Shown one piece after another: positions 32,680-43,689 of a stretch of DNA of 64,000 nucleotides. Numbering within the stretch: position 1 is the first letter of the stretch; every line of letters starts with the position of its first letter. Under the pieces are notes generated by a model that saw only the letters and a program-made list of their open reading frames with translations, did not search any database and was not told the origin of the DNA. The stretch covers positions 310,001-374,000 of the forward strand of contig JAPFBL010000047.1 in the NCBI GenBank assembly GCA_026182355.1, written 5' to 3'. This DNA is from Hermatobates lingyangjiaoensis. Its lineage: Eukaryota; Arthropoda; Insecta; Hemiptera; Hermatobatidae. The translations under genes were made by a program, and so were the position numbers.

Positions 32680-33735
32680 ATATTATTATATAAAAAACTC
32701 AGTACTTTTATCGCCAGTGTGTACTTGTTTTATCTGCAGAAAGATCTGAATGTGACGAATCTGAAGTAGTCAATAAGATGATTTTATTTTTATTTATTTT
32801 ATTTATATCTTCAAATAACCAATGGTGTAACTTTTCCTTTGGTGTTTCCTTATATGAGGTACTATTAATATTGTTTTATATTAATTAGTTTTCAAAAATC
32901 AAATAATAATTGAAATTAATTTTAAGACTATGATGTTAAATGCAACAGGTTTTTAGTGCTCTATATTGACAAAGTTGCTTTTGCTTCTCAGAAATAAAAC
33001 TTCTGTTTATATAATCATAAATAAACACCATTTATGAGATATTTAATAACGTAGTAGTATACTGAAAAAAATAGAACAATAATTGCGATAAACAAAATAT
33101 GAAATCTTTCAGAATGATGTAATAAGGACTCAAGATGGACAGAAATAAGCTGTAGCATTTTCTAGCTTTCCTCAAAGTTAATCAGAATGTACAAATGAAC
33201 TTCAAATTGAAAATTACATTTGTTCATGAAGAAGCAATTTAAAAAACCTCTAGGCAAAAATTAGTCATTATAAAATCAGTTATTTTTTTAAACATAAACC
33301 AAAATGCTTTTGTAATCAACACTTATAGCGTCTATGAAGGTCATGTTCTCAATGACATGACAACATCACAGTATCACAGCTCATGACAAATTAGGTGAAG
33401 TCTTTCATAAATCCTGTAAAAATATTCTAATTTACTTAATTTGTCGTAAACAATAACTTTATTATATTTATTGGGAAAAAATACAGCATAAAAGTAATGT
33501 TAAATTAGTTTACAGTAAGATTAATTTCAACGTGAAAAACTAATTAAGCAACCAGCATAAAATTAAACCGAATAAATGAACTGCAATGCTTAAGCCACAT
33601 TGCCAGAACAGTAGTGACACATTGTATGCTAGACCTGTATCTGTAGTAATTTTGTAGGTTTTAATCGGTTTTTAATTAAAAGTTTTCGATCTTCAACAAA
33701 TATGACTACTTCAAGAACAAACTTTTTTTATTATG
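32680..33735. other. AT-rich DNA, no gene recognised
   Basis: Nothing supported, apart from the short repeat block at 33661-33728 shared with 26647-26718. Confidence 0.55.
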
Positions 33736-33737
33736 TT

Positions 33738-34968
33738 TATACACTAAACTAGGCTGCTTTGGTTTGCCTGAATGGTTTGTGGAGATTATTGGGTCCTTCC
33801 TCTCTGTACGTAACTGTTTTGTTCCTATTAATGACAGACATTCTCCAACTGGACAAATGCATAGAGGTGTTCCCCAGGGCAGTGTTCTTGGTCCAATCCT
33901 ATATTGCCTGTATGCACTTGACTTCCCCAAGCCTCCTGCTATAATAACTCCCGATTCTCCCAATCAGATTGAGACATTTCTCGGACTCTTCGCGGATGAC
34001 ACCGCTGCAGCTTATAGATGTGCTAATGTGAGCTATGCCACCAGGAAATTGCAATGTTTCCTTGATGCGGCTTTGCATTGGTTCTCAAAGTGGAAACTAG
34101 CGGTGAATCTAACAAAGAGTACCCATGTTCGCTTCTGCAAGGGTGTTTCTCCCCGTCCTCCTCCTGTCTTCATTGGTAACCAGATCTGTCTTCATTCCCT
34201 ACCAAACCCATGTAAAATATCTGGGTCTTATTTTAGACTCTAGATTAACATTCATAAGAAATCCAAGCTTGGAATTTACTTGATGTGTAATCTATATTCT
34301 CTTTTCAAATCAAGGAATTCTCCTGATTCGGTCAAGGACCTTGTCTATAAGGGGGTTCTTCGTTCAGCGATTACTTATGGATGCTCCGTCTGGTTTAGAG
34401 CTGCACCAACGAACAAGGCGTGTATCCAGATTGTTCAAAATAAGTGTGCCCGCCTTATAGCCAGGGCTCCTTGGTACGCCCGTAATGTTGATATTCACCA
34501 TGATTTGAAAATGGAATCCACAGATAGCTACATCACTCGACTTACTACCAATGAAGACAACAAACTATCTACTCATCCAAACCTCCTTGTACAAACTCTA
34601 AACCCTGTCGCCAACCTTCCTCAACCTCACTGAATAATTACTTCATCCAGTGACTATCTGACTACCTTTCCAGTTCATGACTAAAAGCATTGAAAACCAA
34701 GACCTCAACAAGACCACATGACCGCGAATACGACATCATTACTGTACAGACGAACTTAATATCTGACATGAATTACTGACATTCCAAGTTATAGTAGCAC
34801 AGTAAGCAAGCAGTAGAAGGCCTCTGGTCTGGAACTGCTAGTTACGACGTGCACTATAGTGCGCGGTTATATTCGTTGGTCGTTGGATACAATATATAGT
34901 TCAAGTATAACTAGCAGAAACACCCGGTGTGGTTTTCCTGCGCTGGGACGGTGGATGGATGGATGGTC
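33738..34968 (+). pseudogene. 5'-truncated Jockey-clade LINE (reverse transcriptase and 3' end)
   Basis: The sequence begins inside the reverse transcriptase: GCFGLPEWFVEIIGSFLSVR, then RGVPQGSVLGPILYCLYALD (palm block) and LGLFADDTAAAY, which keeps the catalytic aspartate pair. The frame starting at 33764 stops at 34243, but sequence from 34209 in another frame reads YLGLILDSRLTFIRN, the expected next block. A second shift then restores the first frame: VYKGVLRSAITYGCSVW, then QNKCARLIARAPWYARNVD. Two frameshifts therefore make it defective. About 330 bp of 3' untranslated sequence follow, ending in TGGA repeats (34952-34966), a typical LINE tail. It is much better preserved than the Jockey copy at 14-16 kb. 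The missing 5' half is the usual result of incomplete reverse transcription. Confidence 0.9.
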
Positions 34969-35196
34969 TGACGAAAGTGTTGTAATCAATCTACATGTTC
35001 AAATCTAAATTTTGATACCAGGCATAGGGTTCTTGGTGTTTAAAAGCAACGCTTTTAGCTAACATTGAACTGTGGGTAGTTTTTGATACTTTATGACTAA
35101 ATGGTTACAAATTTTAAGCCACTACTCCGTTGATACAAGAATCTTAATATTTATGAAATATTTTCTACTGTGAATACTTACAATACTGGAAGGGTA

Positions 35197-35200
35197 ATTT
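35197..35200. repeat. Left 4-bp target duplication (ATTT)
   Basis: ATTT immediately before the left inverted repeat; the same ATTT follows the right inverted repeat at 38236-38239. Confidence 0.75.
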
Positions 35201-35235
35201 GAGCCGTTTATTTTGAAAGTGGCCTATTTCCATTT
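35201..35235. repeat. Left terminal inverted repeat
   Basis: Contains TTTTGAAAGTGGCCTATTTC. A related motif in the same orientation lies at 35377-35404. Confidence 0.9.
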
Positions 35236-35376
35236 TCCAAAAAAATTTAGCTAGCTATTTAAATAATTACATTTTTACGTTATCTTTACCTTTTGCAGCA
35301 AATTATACAAAATTTATTTAAAATTACTAAGAATTTTTATAACAAAAATTAGTTGATAAATAAAATGACAAATTAT

Positions 35377-35404
35377 TTATTTTGAAACTGGCTTAATTCC
35401 AATT
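35377..35404. promoter_or_regulatory. Subterminal motif, possible transposase-binding site
   Basis: TTTTGAAACTGGCTTAATTC repeats the core of the terminal inverted repeat, 176 bp further in and in the same orientation. A comparable copy is at 38009-38034. Confidence 0.6.
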
Positions 35405-35826
35405 TTAAGAGTTACATATAATATACAGTATATTATACAGTAAAATTTTATGAGATAAGAGCGTTATGTTTTTTTATAAATGTAGTTTGGTTCAATTAGA
35501 TCTGATAATGATTTTTTAAATAATAATAATTCCATGAAATATGTAATTTTAATATATTATATTAATACAAACAAGCAACCAAAAAAAAATTCTAATGTGG
35601 TCCAAATTGATAATGGTGACTCTTCTGAGTATTCACAATCGACTTTTCATCTGTTTTCTGATAATTTGATTACCTAACGGTTTCTATCTACATTACCTAT
35701 TATTCTCCTGCATTCTGCGTTGAAAACCAGAGCAGCCAGCATTATTGTTTCACTTGCTAGGAACTTTTGCTTAGGTTTACAGTTTACTTAAATTATTTGT
35801 GCTTTATTTTTAATATAAATTTCAAT

Positions 35827-36890
35827 ATGTTTGAAAATATCTCAGATAGTGATGCAGGTAAGTAAAAAAAGAGATTTAAACGAAATTTTGATTTTTTTTT
35901 ATTTGTGCAGAAATTATACCCATGCGAAGAATTAATAAAAACAAACAGAGATTTTTGGAATCTGAAAGTGAAGATGATCTAAAATGTACTAATTCTGATT
36001 CTGGAAATGTTAGAAAAAGAAAAAGAATAATAGAAATATACTCATCAACAGAGAGTGAAGGCAACGTCTCAGACGATTTCACAAGAAAAATTTCAGGAAA
36101 CAATAATGATAACACATATACTCAAAAATTTCGAAAAGTTCAACGGAATTCAGGAAAAAAATATTATACTCAAAATGGAAAAATTAAGCCTGCAAAGATG
36201 TTTCAAAATAAAGATTGCCGCTGTAGAAAGAATTGCATAAAATATTTCCATACAGAAGAAAGGAAAAGCATTTTTGAAAGATTTTGGAATTTGGGTGACT
36301 TTAATAAACAGAATATATTACTTTACGAAGCTGTTGAGCAAATTACCATCAAAAGAAAACGGTTAATAAATGGCAAAGGAACGCCAAGAAACTATAGTTT
36401 TAATTATTTTTTAAAAACTGATCGCGGAAAATTCCGAGTTTGTAAAAAATTTTTTTTGGAAACGTTTAATATAAGTGAAGGACGGTTAAAACGTAATTTA
36501 AATTCTGAAACTCCAGGGAATGATATGCGTGGCCGTATGAATGGATCATCCAGAAAAATTACTGAAGAAGAGAAAAAATCTGTTCACAATCACATTCACA
36601 GTTTTCCTGAATTTGAATCTCACTATACTAGATCCCACAATCCTAACAGGAAATTCTTGCACCCTGATTTAAATATAAAGAAGATGTTTGCCCTGTACCT
36701 TCTTAAATGTAAAGAAAGTAATACCAGCAGTGTTAATGAATGGACTTATAGAAAAATCTTTAAAAAAAATTTTAACTTACATTTCCATCAGCCGCGTAAA
36801 GATACTTGCGAAAAATGCGATCGGTTAAACAATAAAGTTAAGGCATCGAATAATAACGAAGAAAAGGAAAAACCTTATGGAAGAACATGA
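35827..36890 (+). CDS. Sola-like transposase, N-terminal part (two exons)
   Basis: Exon 1 (35827-35857) starts MFENISDSDA and ends at a GTAAGT donor; exon 2 begins at 35911 after TTTGTGCAG, giving A-E-IIPMRRINKNK, in frame with the long ORF whose first ATG is 35922. I prefer 35827 as the start because the splice sites are canonical and the acidic N-terminus (ESESEDD) continues naturally. Downstream of an acidic and basic disordered region comes a cysteine motif CRCRKNC (about residue 99 from 35922), then IFERFWNLGDFNKQN, HNHIHSFPEFESHYTRSHNP and HFHQPRKDTCEKCDRLNNK, a probable zinc-binding set. The frame ends at a TGA overlapping the next ORF by 14 bases, so a one-base shift in an A run separates the two halves. 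Confidence 0.8.
35858..35910 (+). other. 53-nt intron in the transposase gene
   Basis: GTAAGT donor, T-rich tract of nine T followed by ATTTGTGCAG acceptor. Removing it joins exon 1 in frame to the long ORF. Confidence 0.7.
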
Positions 36891-37839
36891 TGCTCATTTA
36901 AGGCAGGCAGAGTTGGCAAGACAATCATTGAAAAACGACCAAGATTTGATATTAAATAATCCTAATCGCTATTTCGGTTTTTCTTTCGATTTACAAAAAG
37001 CGCTGCCTTATCCAAAGCTAAGCACTTCAGTTGCATATTATAAGCGTAGCTTGTACATTTCAAATCTGGGTTTTCACAACTTCCACGACAATAATGTTTA
37101 CATGAATGTCTGGAGTGAAACGATCGCATCCAAAGGTTCACAGGAGGTATCATCATGTATCCTTAAACATCTCAAAAATCTTAAGAATGAAAAACACATT
37201 ATAGCCTACAGCGATATGTGTTCAGGACAAAATAGGAATATAAAAGTAGCTTTAACATGGTTAAAGTTTATCCAATCTGCCGAACATAATGTTGATGTTA
37301 TTGACCATAAGTTCCTATTATCAGGGCATTCATTTCTACCTAATGACAGAGACATCGGAGTTATAGAAATGGCGTTACGAAAAAACAATTCATTGTTTGT
37401 TCCTGAGGAATATTATGAAGTCATAAAAAAGTGTGGAAAAAATAAGTTTACTCTAAATGAAATGAAACGAGAGGATTTCATTTCAACTAAGCCTTTAGAA
37501 AATGTGATTTATAGAAGGTTGAAGAATATTAACGGAGAAAAGGTGAACTGGTTAAAAATAACTTCGATGCGATTTTTAAGAACTGAACCATACAAACTAT
37601 TCTATAAGACATCAATGGATGATGATGCTCCATTTAAAACTCTAGATTTACTACCGCGTCGAGGGAGACCAAAAAAATTTAGTAATATTAAGTTGACACC
37701 ATTATACGAAAAAACAAGGCCTATCGCAACGCTAAAATATAATGATTTAATGGATTTATTGCATTATATACCACCGATACACCATAATTATTTTAAATCC
37801 ATCCCGCATACACAAATTGACAAAAAAATGACTAATTAG
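36877..37839 (+). CDS. Sola-like transposase, catalytic C-terminal part
   Basis: Continues the protein in the +1 frame: MEEHDAHLRQAELARQSL follows directly on KEKEK of the upstream ORF, as one would expect for a single original protein of about 650 residues. Candidate catalytic acidic residues of an RNase H-like fold are D38 (FGFSFDLQKALPYPKL), D113 (IAYSDMCSGQNRN) and D159/E164 (SGHSFLPNDRDIGVIE). A basic RRGRPKKF segment, AT-hook-like, lies near residue 265. The protein would cut and rejoin the element ends in the nucleus. The frameshift means the current copy should not make the full protein unless the shift is a sequence error or is bypassed by recoding. Some groups label this domain DUF7869. 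Confidence 0.8.
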   Translation: MEEHDAHLRQAELARQSLKNDQDLILNNPNRYFGFSFDLQKALPYPKLSTSVAYYKRSLYISNLGFHNFHDNNVYMNVWSETIASKGSQEVSSCILKHLKNLKNEKHIIAYSDMCSGQNRNIKVALTWLKFIQSAEHNVDVIDHKFLLSGHSFLPNDRDIGVIEMALRKNNSLFVPEEYYEVIKKCGKNKFTLNEMKREDFISTKPLENVIYRRLKNINGEKVNWLKITSMRFLRTEPYKLFYKTSMDDDAPFKTLDLLPRRGRPKKFSNIKLTPLYEKTRPIATLKYNDLMDLLHYIPPIHHNYFKSIPHTQIDKKMTN

Positions 37840-38008
37840 TTGCAATAATGTATTATTAATTTTAAAGAAACATATCTGTAATACTAATTAAAAATTGAAT
37901 ATTTGCTAATTTTATAATATATGCTAATATTTTATTTTCTTTTATTCAAGGAAATTTATTTTTTTCTTGGACTTATGCTTTTTAGAGAACTAGAAGAGTT
38001 ATTTCATT

Positions 38009-38034
38009 AATTTTGATAGTGGCTTAATTCCATT
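38009..38034. promoter_or_regulatory. Right subterminal motif, possible transposase-binding site
   Basis: TTTTGATAGTGGCTTAATTC, in the same orientation as the left subterminal motif and the left inverted repeat, and so opposite to the right terminal repeat next to it. Confidence 0.55.
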
Positions 38035-38200
38035 ATAGCCACAAAAAACATAATTATTTATAAACAATGCCAATAATGCTAAGTGGGTTGATAAATTAAA
38101 CACTTTTAGAAACAAAAAAACATTATACTATCATTTTATTAGTTACCAATATTTTTAAATTTTGTAAAACGCAAACCCTTAAATATCTCGATTTTAACAT

Positions 38201-38235
38201 AAATGGAATTAGGCCACTTTCAAAATAAGCGGCTC
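38201..38235. repeat. Right terminal inverted repeat
   Basis: Reverse complement of 35201-35235 with two mismatches. Confidence 0.9.
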
Positions 38236-38239
38236 ATTT
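38236..38239. repeat. Right 4-bp target duplication (ATTT)
   Basis: Matches 35197-35200. Confidence 0.75.
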
Positions 38240-39360
38240 TATACTAGGGATGGCAACTATTAAGCAACATCTGCAGTGCTATATTAGACTGTTTTAAAAT
38301 AATGATTCCATTTTTCTTATAACTGATAAAATGAGCATAGCTACATTAGAACAAATGAAGACAGGCTTTAAATTTAATATTTCTGAGTTTGATAATACGG
38401 TCACAGGATTGCCACGTTAAAATCAAACAAAAAATAAACTGACTGTTAACTAGTTTGATATTTTGTTTACTTTAGTGAAGTTCAGTGCAGAGCAGTTCAA
38501 ATTTTATAAATTTGGTTTGCAATGTGGTAATAGTACCAAATTGTTACAGGGTCAAGAAACTTTCAATTTTTACTATATTTATAAATACAACTAATTATCT
38601 TGTTATCATAATCTTATCACCAAAAATTTAAAAGTGTGATGTGTTAATTGATTTTTAAAAATTTATAAAAATATTGTGATATTAGGTAGAATCTGTTTGG
38701 AAAATAAGCTTTGGATGGGAACAATTAAGTTGTTAAGGTACTGTATTGATCAATGGATCCAGTAATTATTTGACTGATGTCAAAAATAGATCTTTTTGGA
38801 AATAAAAAATACCTCCCTTCATATATTATAATTAAATTAGCTATTGAAACATGTTATCAATTGTATAATTAGTATATTGCTGAATAAATGCATATGTCGT
38901 GATAGAAAATGTGATAAAGAGATTTATTATAAGGATTTCTAAAAGGGTAGCCCTGAACCCGACATGTGGTGGAGAGAGAGATGGGGGTGACACGTTGACA
39001 AGAGGAAGATGTGCCTGGAGGGAGGGGAATTCAGATTAACTAGGATGTAGAGAGCAATCAGGAGTGCCCATTAGGGAGGCATCGTGACGTCAACACTGTC
39101 TAGCTCACACCTCCGAGCACCAGACCTCCCACAACCCCCATTAAACACTACTTTCACCTAATTTCTTCCATTCTTCAATTTTCATCCCCTGTAATTTCTT
39201 TTGCAAAATATTTTTTTTTAAAAAAAGTTAATAACAGCTAACATTTAATTATTTGGTCTGAGAATTGGCTTAAGAGAAGGAAACAAATCCATTCGAATTT
39301 CCTGCTATATCGATTAATATGTTTTTTGATTTGTTTTAATACTACATTAAATGGTGTCTT
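38240..39360. other. No gene recognised
   Basis: AT-rich, apart from a purine-rich, less AT-rich patch at 38945-39140 (GGTGGAGAGAGAGATGGGGG and a pyrimidine-rich end). No coding frame or repeat partner was found. Confidence 0.5.
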
Positions 39361-39365
39361 CTTCC

Positions 39366-39722
39366 ACAGGTGGCATCCATAGATGTCATCCACAGGTGGC
39401 ATCCATAGGTATCATCCACAGGTAGGATACATAGGTGCGTGCACAGGTAGCATCTGTGCCATCCATAGGTGTCATCCACAGGTGCCATCCATAGATACCA
39501 TTGGTGCCATTTACATCCACAAGTAGCATCCACAGGTGTCATCAATAGGTAGTATCCACAGGTGTCATCCACAGGTAGCATCCATAGGTGTCATCCACAG
39601 GTAGCATCCATAGGTGTCATCCACAGGTGCCATCCATAGGTGTCATCCAGAGGCGCCATCCTTAGGTAGCATCTACAGGTGCCATCCACAGGTGGTATCC
39701 ACAGGTATCATCCACAGGTATT
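39366..39722. repeat. Minisatellite with 13-bp unit
   Basis: Tandem units of the form CATCCACAGGTGG and CATCCATAGGTGT alternate, giving a loose 26-bp higher-order period. Several units are degenerate or lengthened. The minus-strand open frame through it (39342-39581, rich in W, D, T, C and Y) is a product of the repeat, not a gene. Confidence 0.9.
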
Positions 39723-39729
39723 TTCATTA

Positions 39730-40605
39730 TATATATATAAGCATGGGATTACAGTTAATTCAGTGTAAATACTAGGAGGACGAACATTAAAAATTATAAT
39801 AACCACTATTGCCTCTTCTAAAGCATCAATCGGTATTTAATGTTTACTTAATAATAAGTAAAACAACAAATAATATTATAAGCTGCCTGCTTAAAACAAA
39901 AAATCACAGTACAATAAATCTAAACTAAGCAGTCTCAAACTAAAGCAAGAAACAAAAAGCAACAAGAATAATAACATTTAATATTATTAGAATAATAATC
40001 TAATATTTCAAGAATAAAAATAAATAGGAATGTAAATATTCATATTTTGCAAATATTTTTCAACCACTTCAGTGATTGCTCCCAAATTTTTGCACGAATA
40101 ATCTTTTGTCCTAAATAAAAAAAAAAATCTGGGGATAATATTCAGAAGTTATTTTTCTCGTTATTTATATTTTAAATTTGCAGGCATATATTTTATTATA
40201 TTTTCATATTTACCAGTCAGTAACTGCAAGGTATCATTCATTGAGTACCATTAAATTATTTTAATTTACTTTAAATTCCCCAACTTCCACTTATTTGTTA
40301 ATAAGCTATTTAAATTAGTATTGAAGTAATATTTATGTCGTTATAAGAGTCATTATACCTGGTTTGTGTAAACAAATTACTTAAAATTTCGTAATATGTT
40401 AAAGAGTTTTGATGGTTTAATAGGATTAAGATATTATGTTATTAAAATGTTTCCATTTAATTTGTTAAATAATCATACCATGAGACTTATCAATAATTTG
40501 ATATTCAACTACATTCTTAATTGCAGCATTGATAGAAGTGGGTTAGAACTCTTCTAAATACATTCTAGAATGTTCTATATATTCTCAAGTTTAGTTATAG
40601 ATTTC
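39730..40605. other. AT-rich DNA, no gene recognised
   Basis: Nothing recognised. Confidence 0.6.
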
Positions 40606-40611
40606 AGTAAA

Positions 40612-40985
40612 AAAATATGGTGTGGCCTACACTTAGCTTTACTCTTAGTAAACTTAATATCAAACTTTTCAGATATATAGTCTATAATGTCCCATTTAGG
40701 TATAATATAAATGTTTAAATGGGAAAAGTTTATTAGTCATTCATTCCTGGAGGTAGTACAGATAGTGATTGATCCATTTAACAATATATAGCTTTATTTT
40801 TGTATACCACATCACTGATGCATATAATATCATTAGTATAACTACAGCAGCAGTAACATTTTTGAAAAGCGAAAGTGCAGATGTTGTGTTACGAAATAAT
40901 CTTTTACAAGGGAACATGACTTTTGTTCCAATATCTAGTGGTATCTTCATAGTTTACTTGACCTCCTTCTACATTCAATATTGAA
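40612..40985. repeat. Diverged interspersed repeat, copy 2 (partner 17215-17640)
   Basis: Ordered blocks shared with 17215-17640, same orientation. The short open frames in it on both strands have no counterpart in copy 1 and are not taken as genes. Confidence 0.65.
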
Positions 40986-40989
40986 GTCA

Positions 40990-42325
40990 AATTTTACTAT
41001 TTAAAACTTAAAAATATATCTATTATGTGTGAAAAATATCAGAAACATGTAAGAAAAAAATGTCGTTTTAAATCATTTTTAATTTAAGATGTAGGATAAA
41101 TTGATTTATTTTTTCCAAAAATGTTTCCAATTTTGAATTATGTTTTACATTTTTTGGTCTTTTATAAAATTATTATCCTGGGAATTTTATGGTATGCTAG
41201 AGTTTTCTAAAAATAATTTTTCTTTCCCTTTGTCAAAAATCATAAAAATTCGATTTACTCTGAGCGAGTGTTATCTTTTTCCTGCGTGCCGTACTCTTTT
41301 ATAAGGTTACTGTAAATTTATATTGAAAAAAAAATATTAATTATTTACCAGTTTTGAATACTGAATTCAAATTCAAAGCCGTCTTTTCAGCATAAATATA
41401 GCTATGTTATAGCTGGAAGCTTGAAATTTTTAAAAATAACAGATATGAACTGTTAATATAACTGACACATAAAGTGATGTAGAGAAATCAAAGATGACTG
41501 CATTACTAAACAATAAGCAAGCAAAATAACCTGACCATTAGAATTTTGCTATCACTCCTAAAGTAATATGGGGAACCTCTGGTCTGTTTATTAGCATTTT
41601 TATGAATTCAGATTATTCATTTAATACTTGACTCTTAATTTTATGAAAATATGTGCCTCCAGAAATAACAATTATTATTATTATTGATAGATTTTATACG
41701 ACTTAATAATACCTGATAAAGATTATAGGCTAGAAGTCATTCATTCTTTTAATGTATTTTTTTTCAGGAATTAGTTAAAATTCCAAAAACTTTAAATCAA
41801 TATTGAGAAAGATTTCATATTGTGCTTTGCATCAGATTTCCTTCTTATAACAGTTTCAGATTTTTCTTTTACAGAACACAAGTCTTCGTTCAAGTTGAAT
41901 TATTTCACAATAAAAAATGAAATAAAGATTTCTTAAAAATTGTTTTTAAAAATTCAATTCAACCATTGAAACTTAGCTATTCAATGTTTTAACATGAATC
42001 AATTTCATTGTAAATCTAGACGCTTGATCTGTGTTTATCAACGGCTTGAAGGAGCAATTATCCAATATCACCTAATTGATTTATTGTAGATAAATAAATG
42101 ATTAGCTGCAAGTAATATAGTATTAACGAGTGAGTGCTTTGATTAATCCTTTAATACTTTATCAGACCACTCATTGGCAGCATTAATTTTGTTTGTAATC
42201 TGAGATTAAAGAATTAACTTCTCATAACATAGATACAAGTGGCAGCACATTAGAGTTATCAACATTATGATAATGATGTTGATGGCGAATGATCATAACG
42301 AACAAATGAAGTGGTTAATTACAAT
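40990..42325. other. AT-rich DNA, no gene recognised
   Basis: Nothing supported. ATATGGGGAACCTCTG at 41567-41582 resembles the end of some hAT elements, but stands alone. Confidence 0.5.
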
Positions 42326-42328
42326 GTA

Positions 42329-42469
42329 ACATTTCTTAAAATAATTTATTGCTTATTCATTAAAATTTTATTGAAGATATTTAACATGAATTATTTTATA
42401 ACTTGAATGTGCGATTAATTACATCATATTTTAAACATTGATGGTTCCATTTGGTTGAAAATGTAATAT
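42329..42469. repeat. 141-bp direct duplication, copy 1
   Basis: Nearly identical to 43546-43686 (same length, about four substitutions by eye). Confidence 0.9.
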
Positions 42470-43545
42470 TTTTTGTTGAAAAGCAAGAAGCTAGCTGGAT
42501 GCAATTGATTTTAGTAGAAAACGATGTAGTCTCTGAGTCGTTTAGAATGAGTTTAGAGAATATGTTTTGGGAGAGAAATGGATATGTGTAGAATCACTGC
42601 CTACGCTGATCATAGAGGGTCGCTGTAATGCCAAACGACGTGTTGGAAACCGAGTAAAGCTGAGTTCGATGATTAGTACAGAATAAATGAGAGGCAAGTG
42701 GATAGTATTACTTTGGACAGACGGGAAAAATTGGTTGTTGAGATTAAAAAACAAAAGCATATTTATTATTTCAAACACAACCCCAGCTGGCTCTGACATA
42801 GGGAATTATTTATTAACGTAATAACTGATTGAATACTAGATGAACTAATCTGTAAAGAACAGAGTTTACACAGATAGATAAAAACGATAAAATTATTTAA
42901 ACATGAAACCGTAACGTTTATATATCATCGCATAAACCATATTAAAGGGACTACTAAAACAATTCGGCTATTTAAAATACTTATTGAGTTTTCAAAGTAA
43001 GATAGATGCCCATATGAAACAAGAAATTGAGATTAGGACAAGAGAATAATGATAATAAAATTATTTAAATTATTCTAACAACATATGTGGTCTTAGCATT
43101 ACCAATAGTATTTGTAAAAATAAAATAAATATAATTTAAGATAAATGAGCATATATATATGTGGTAATATTTTCAAATATGTACACATAGACATATTATA
43201 TAGTAGAGTAATATAATTATTTAGCGACGTATATTAAGATGTATGACGTCCATCAACAAGAATTATTCAGATTAATCCGAGAGGAAGATCAAAAACTGGG
43301 CAGAGAAGAGACTATACCTATTTCAATGTGACTCAAACCCCTCTATAATTACTAACAATCATACAATACATACATTACACTAATACAAAGCGGTGTTTTA
43401 TAAATTAGGGGAATTCTCAAACATTTTGACAATTTTTAGGATAATCATTCTGCAGTTAAGAAAGGAATGTTTAATCTACTACAGACATGTATGTGATTTC
43501 TGTTTTGTTATGAATTACCAGAAATTAAACGAAACTAACTATATA

Positions 43546-43686
43546 ACATTTCTTAAAATAATTTATTGCTTATTCATTAAAATTTTATTGAAGATATTTG
43601 ACATGAATTATTTTATAACTTGAATGTAGGATTAATTACATCATATTTTAAACATTTATGGTTCCATTTGGTTGAAAATGTAATAT
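43546..43686. repeat. 141-bp direct duplication, copy 2
   Basis: Second copy 1217 bp downstream of the first, same orientation and no indels. Confidence 0.9.
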
Positions 43687-43689
43687 GAA

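Larger units (their letters stand above)
35201..38235 (+). mobile_element. Sola-like DNA transposon, nearly intact
   Basis: A 3035-bp element with 35-bp terminal inverted repeats starting GAGCC (33 of 35 positions match) and flanked by 4-bp ATTT duplications. It encodes one transposase-like gene with a 53-nt intron and one frameshift. Four-bp target duplications and this type of cysteine-rich DDE protein are features I associate with the Sola superfamily, which has relatives in pea aphid and Hydra. The superfamily name is my recognition and was not checked. Intact ends and an almost intact gene suggest a fairly recent insertion. Confidence 0.85.

Noticed and set aside
39342..39581. 79-residue ORF rich in W, C, D and Y
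   Set aside because: It is produced entirely by the 13-bp minisatellite.
39366..39722. CRISPR-like regular repeats
   Set aside because: Units are contiguous, without unique spacers, and the setting is a eukaryotic genome; it is a minisatellite.
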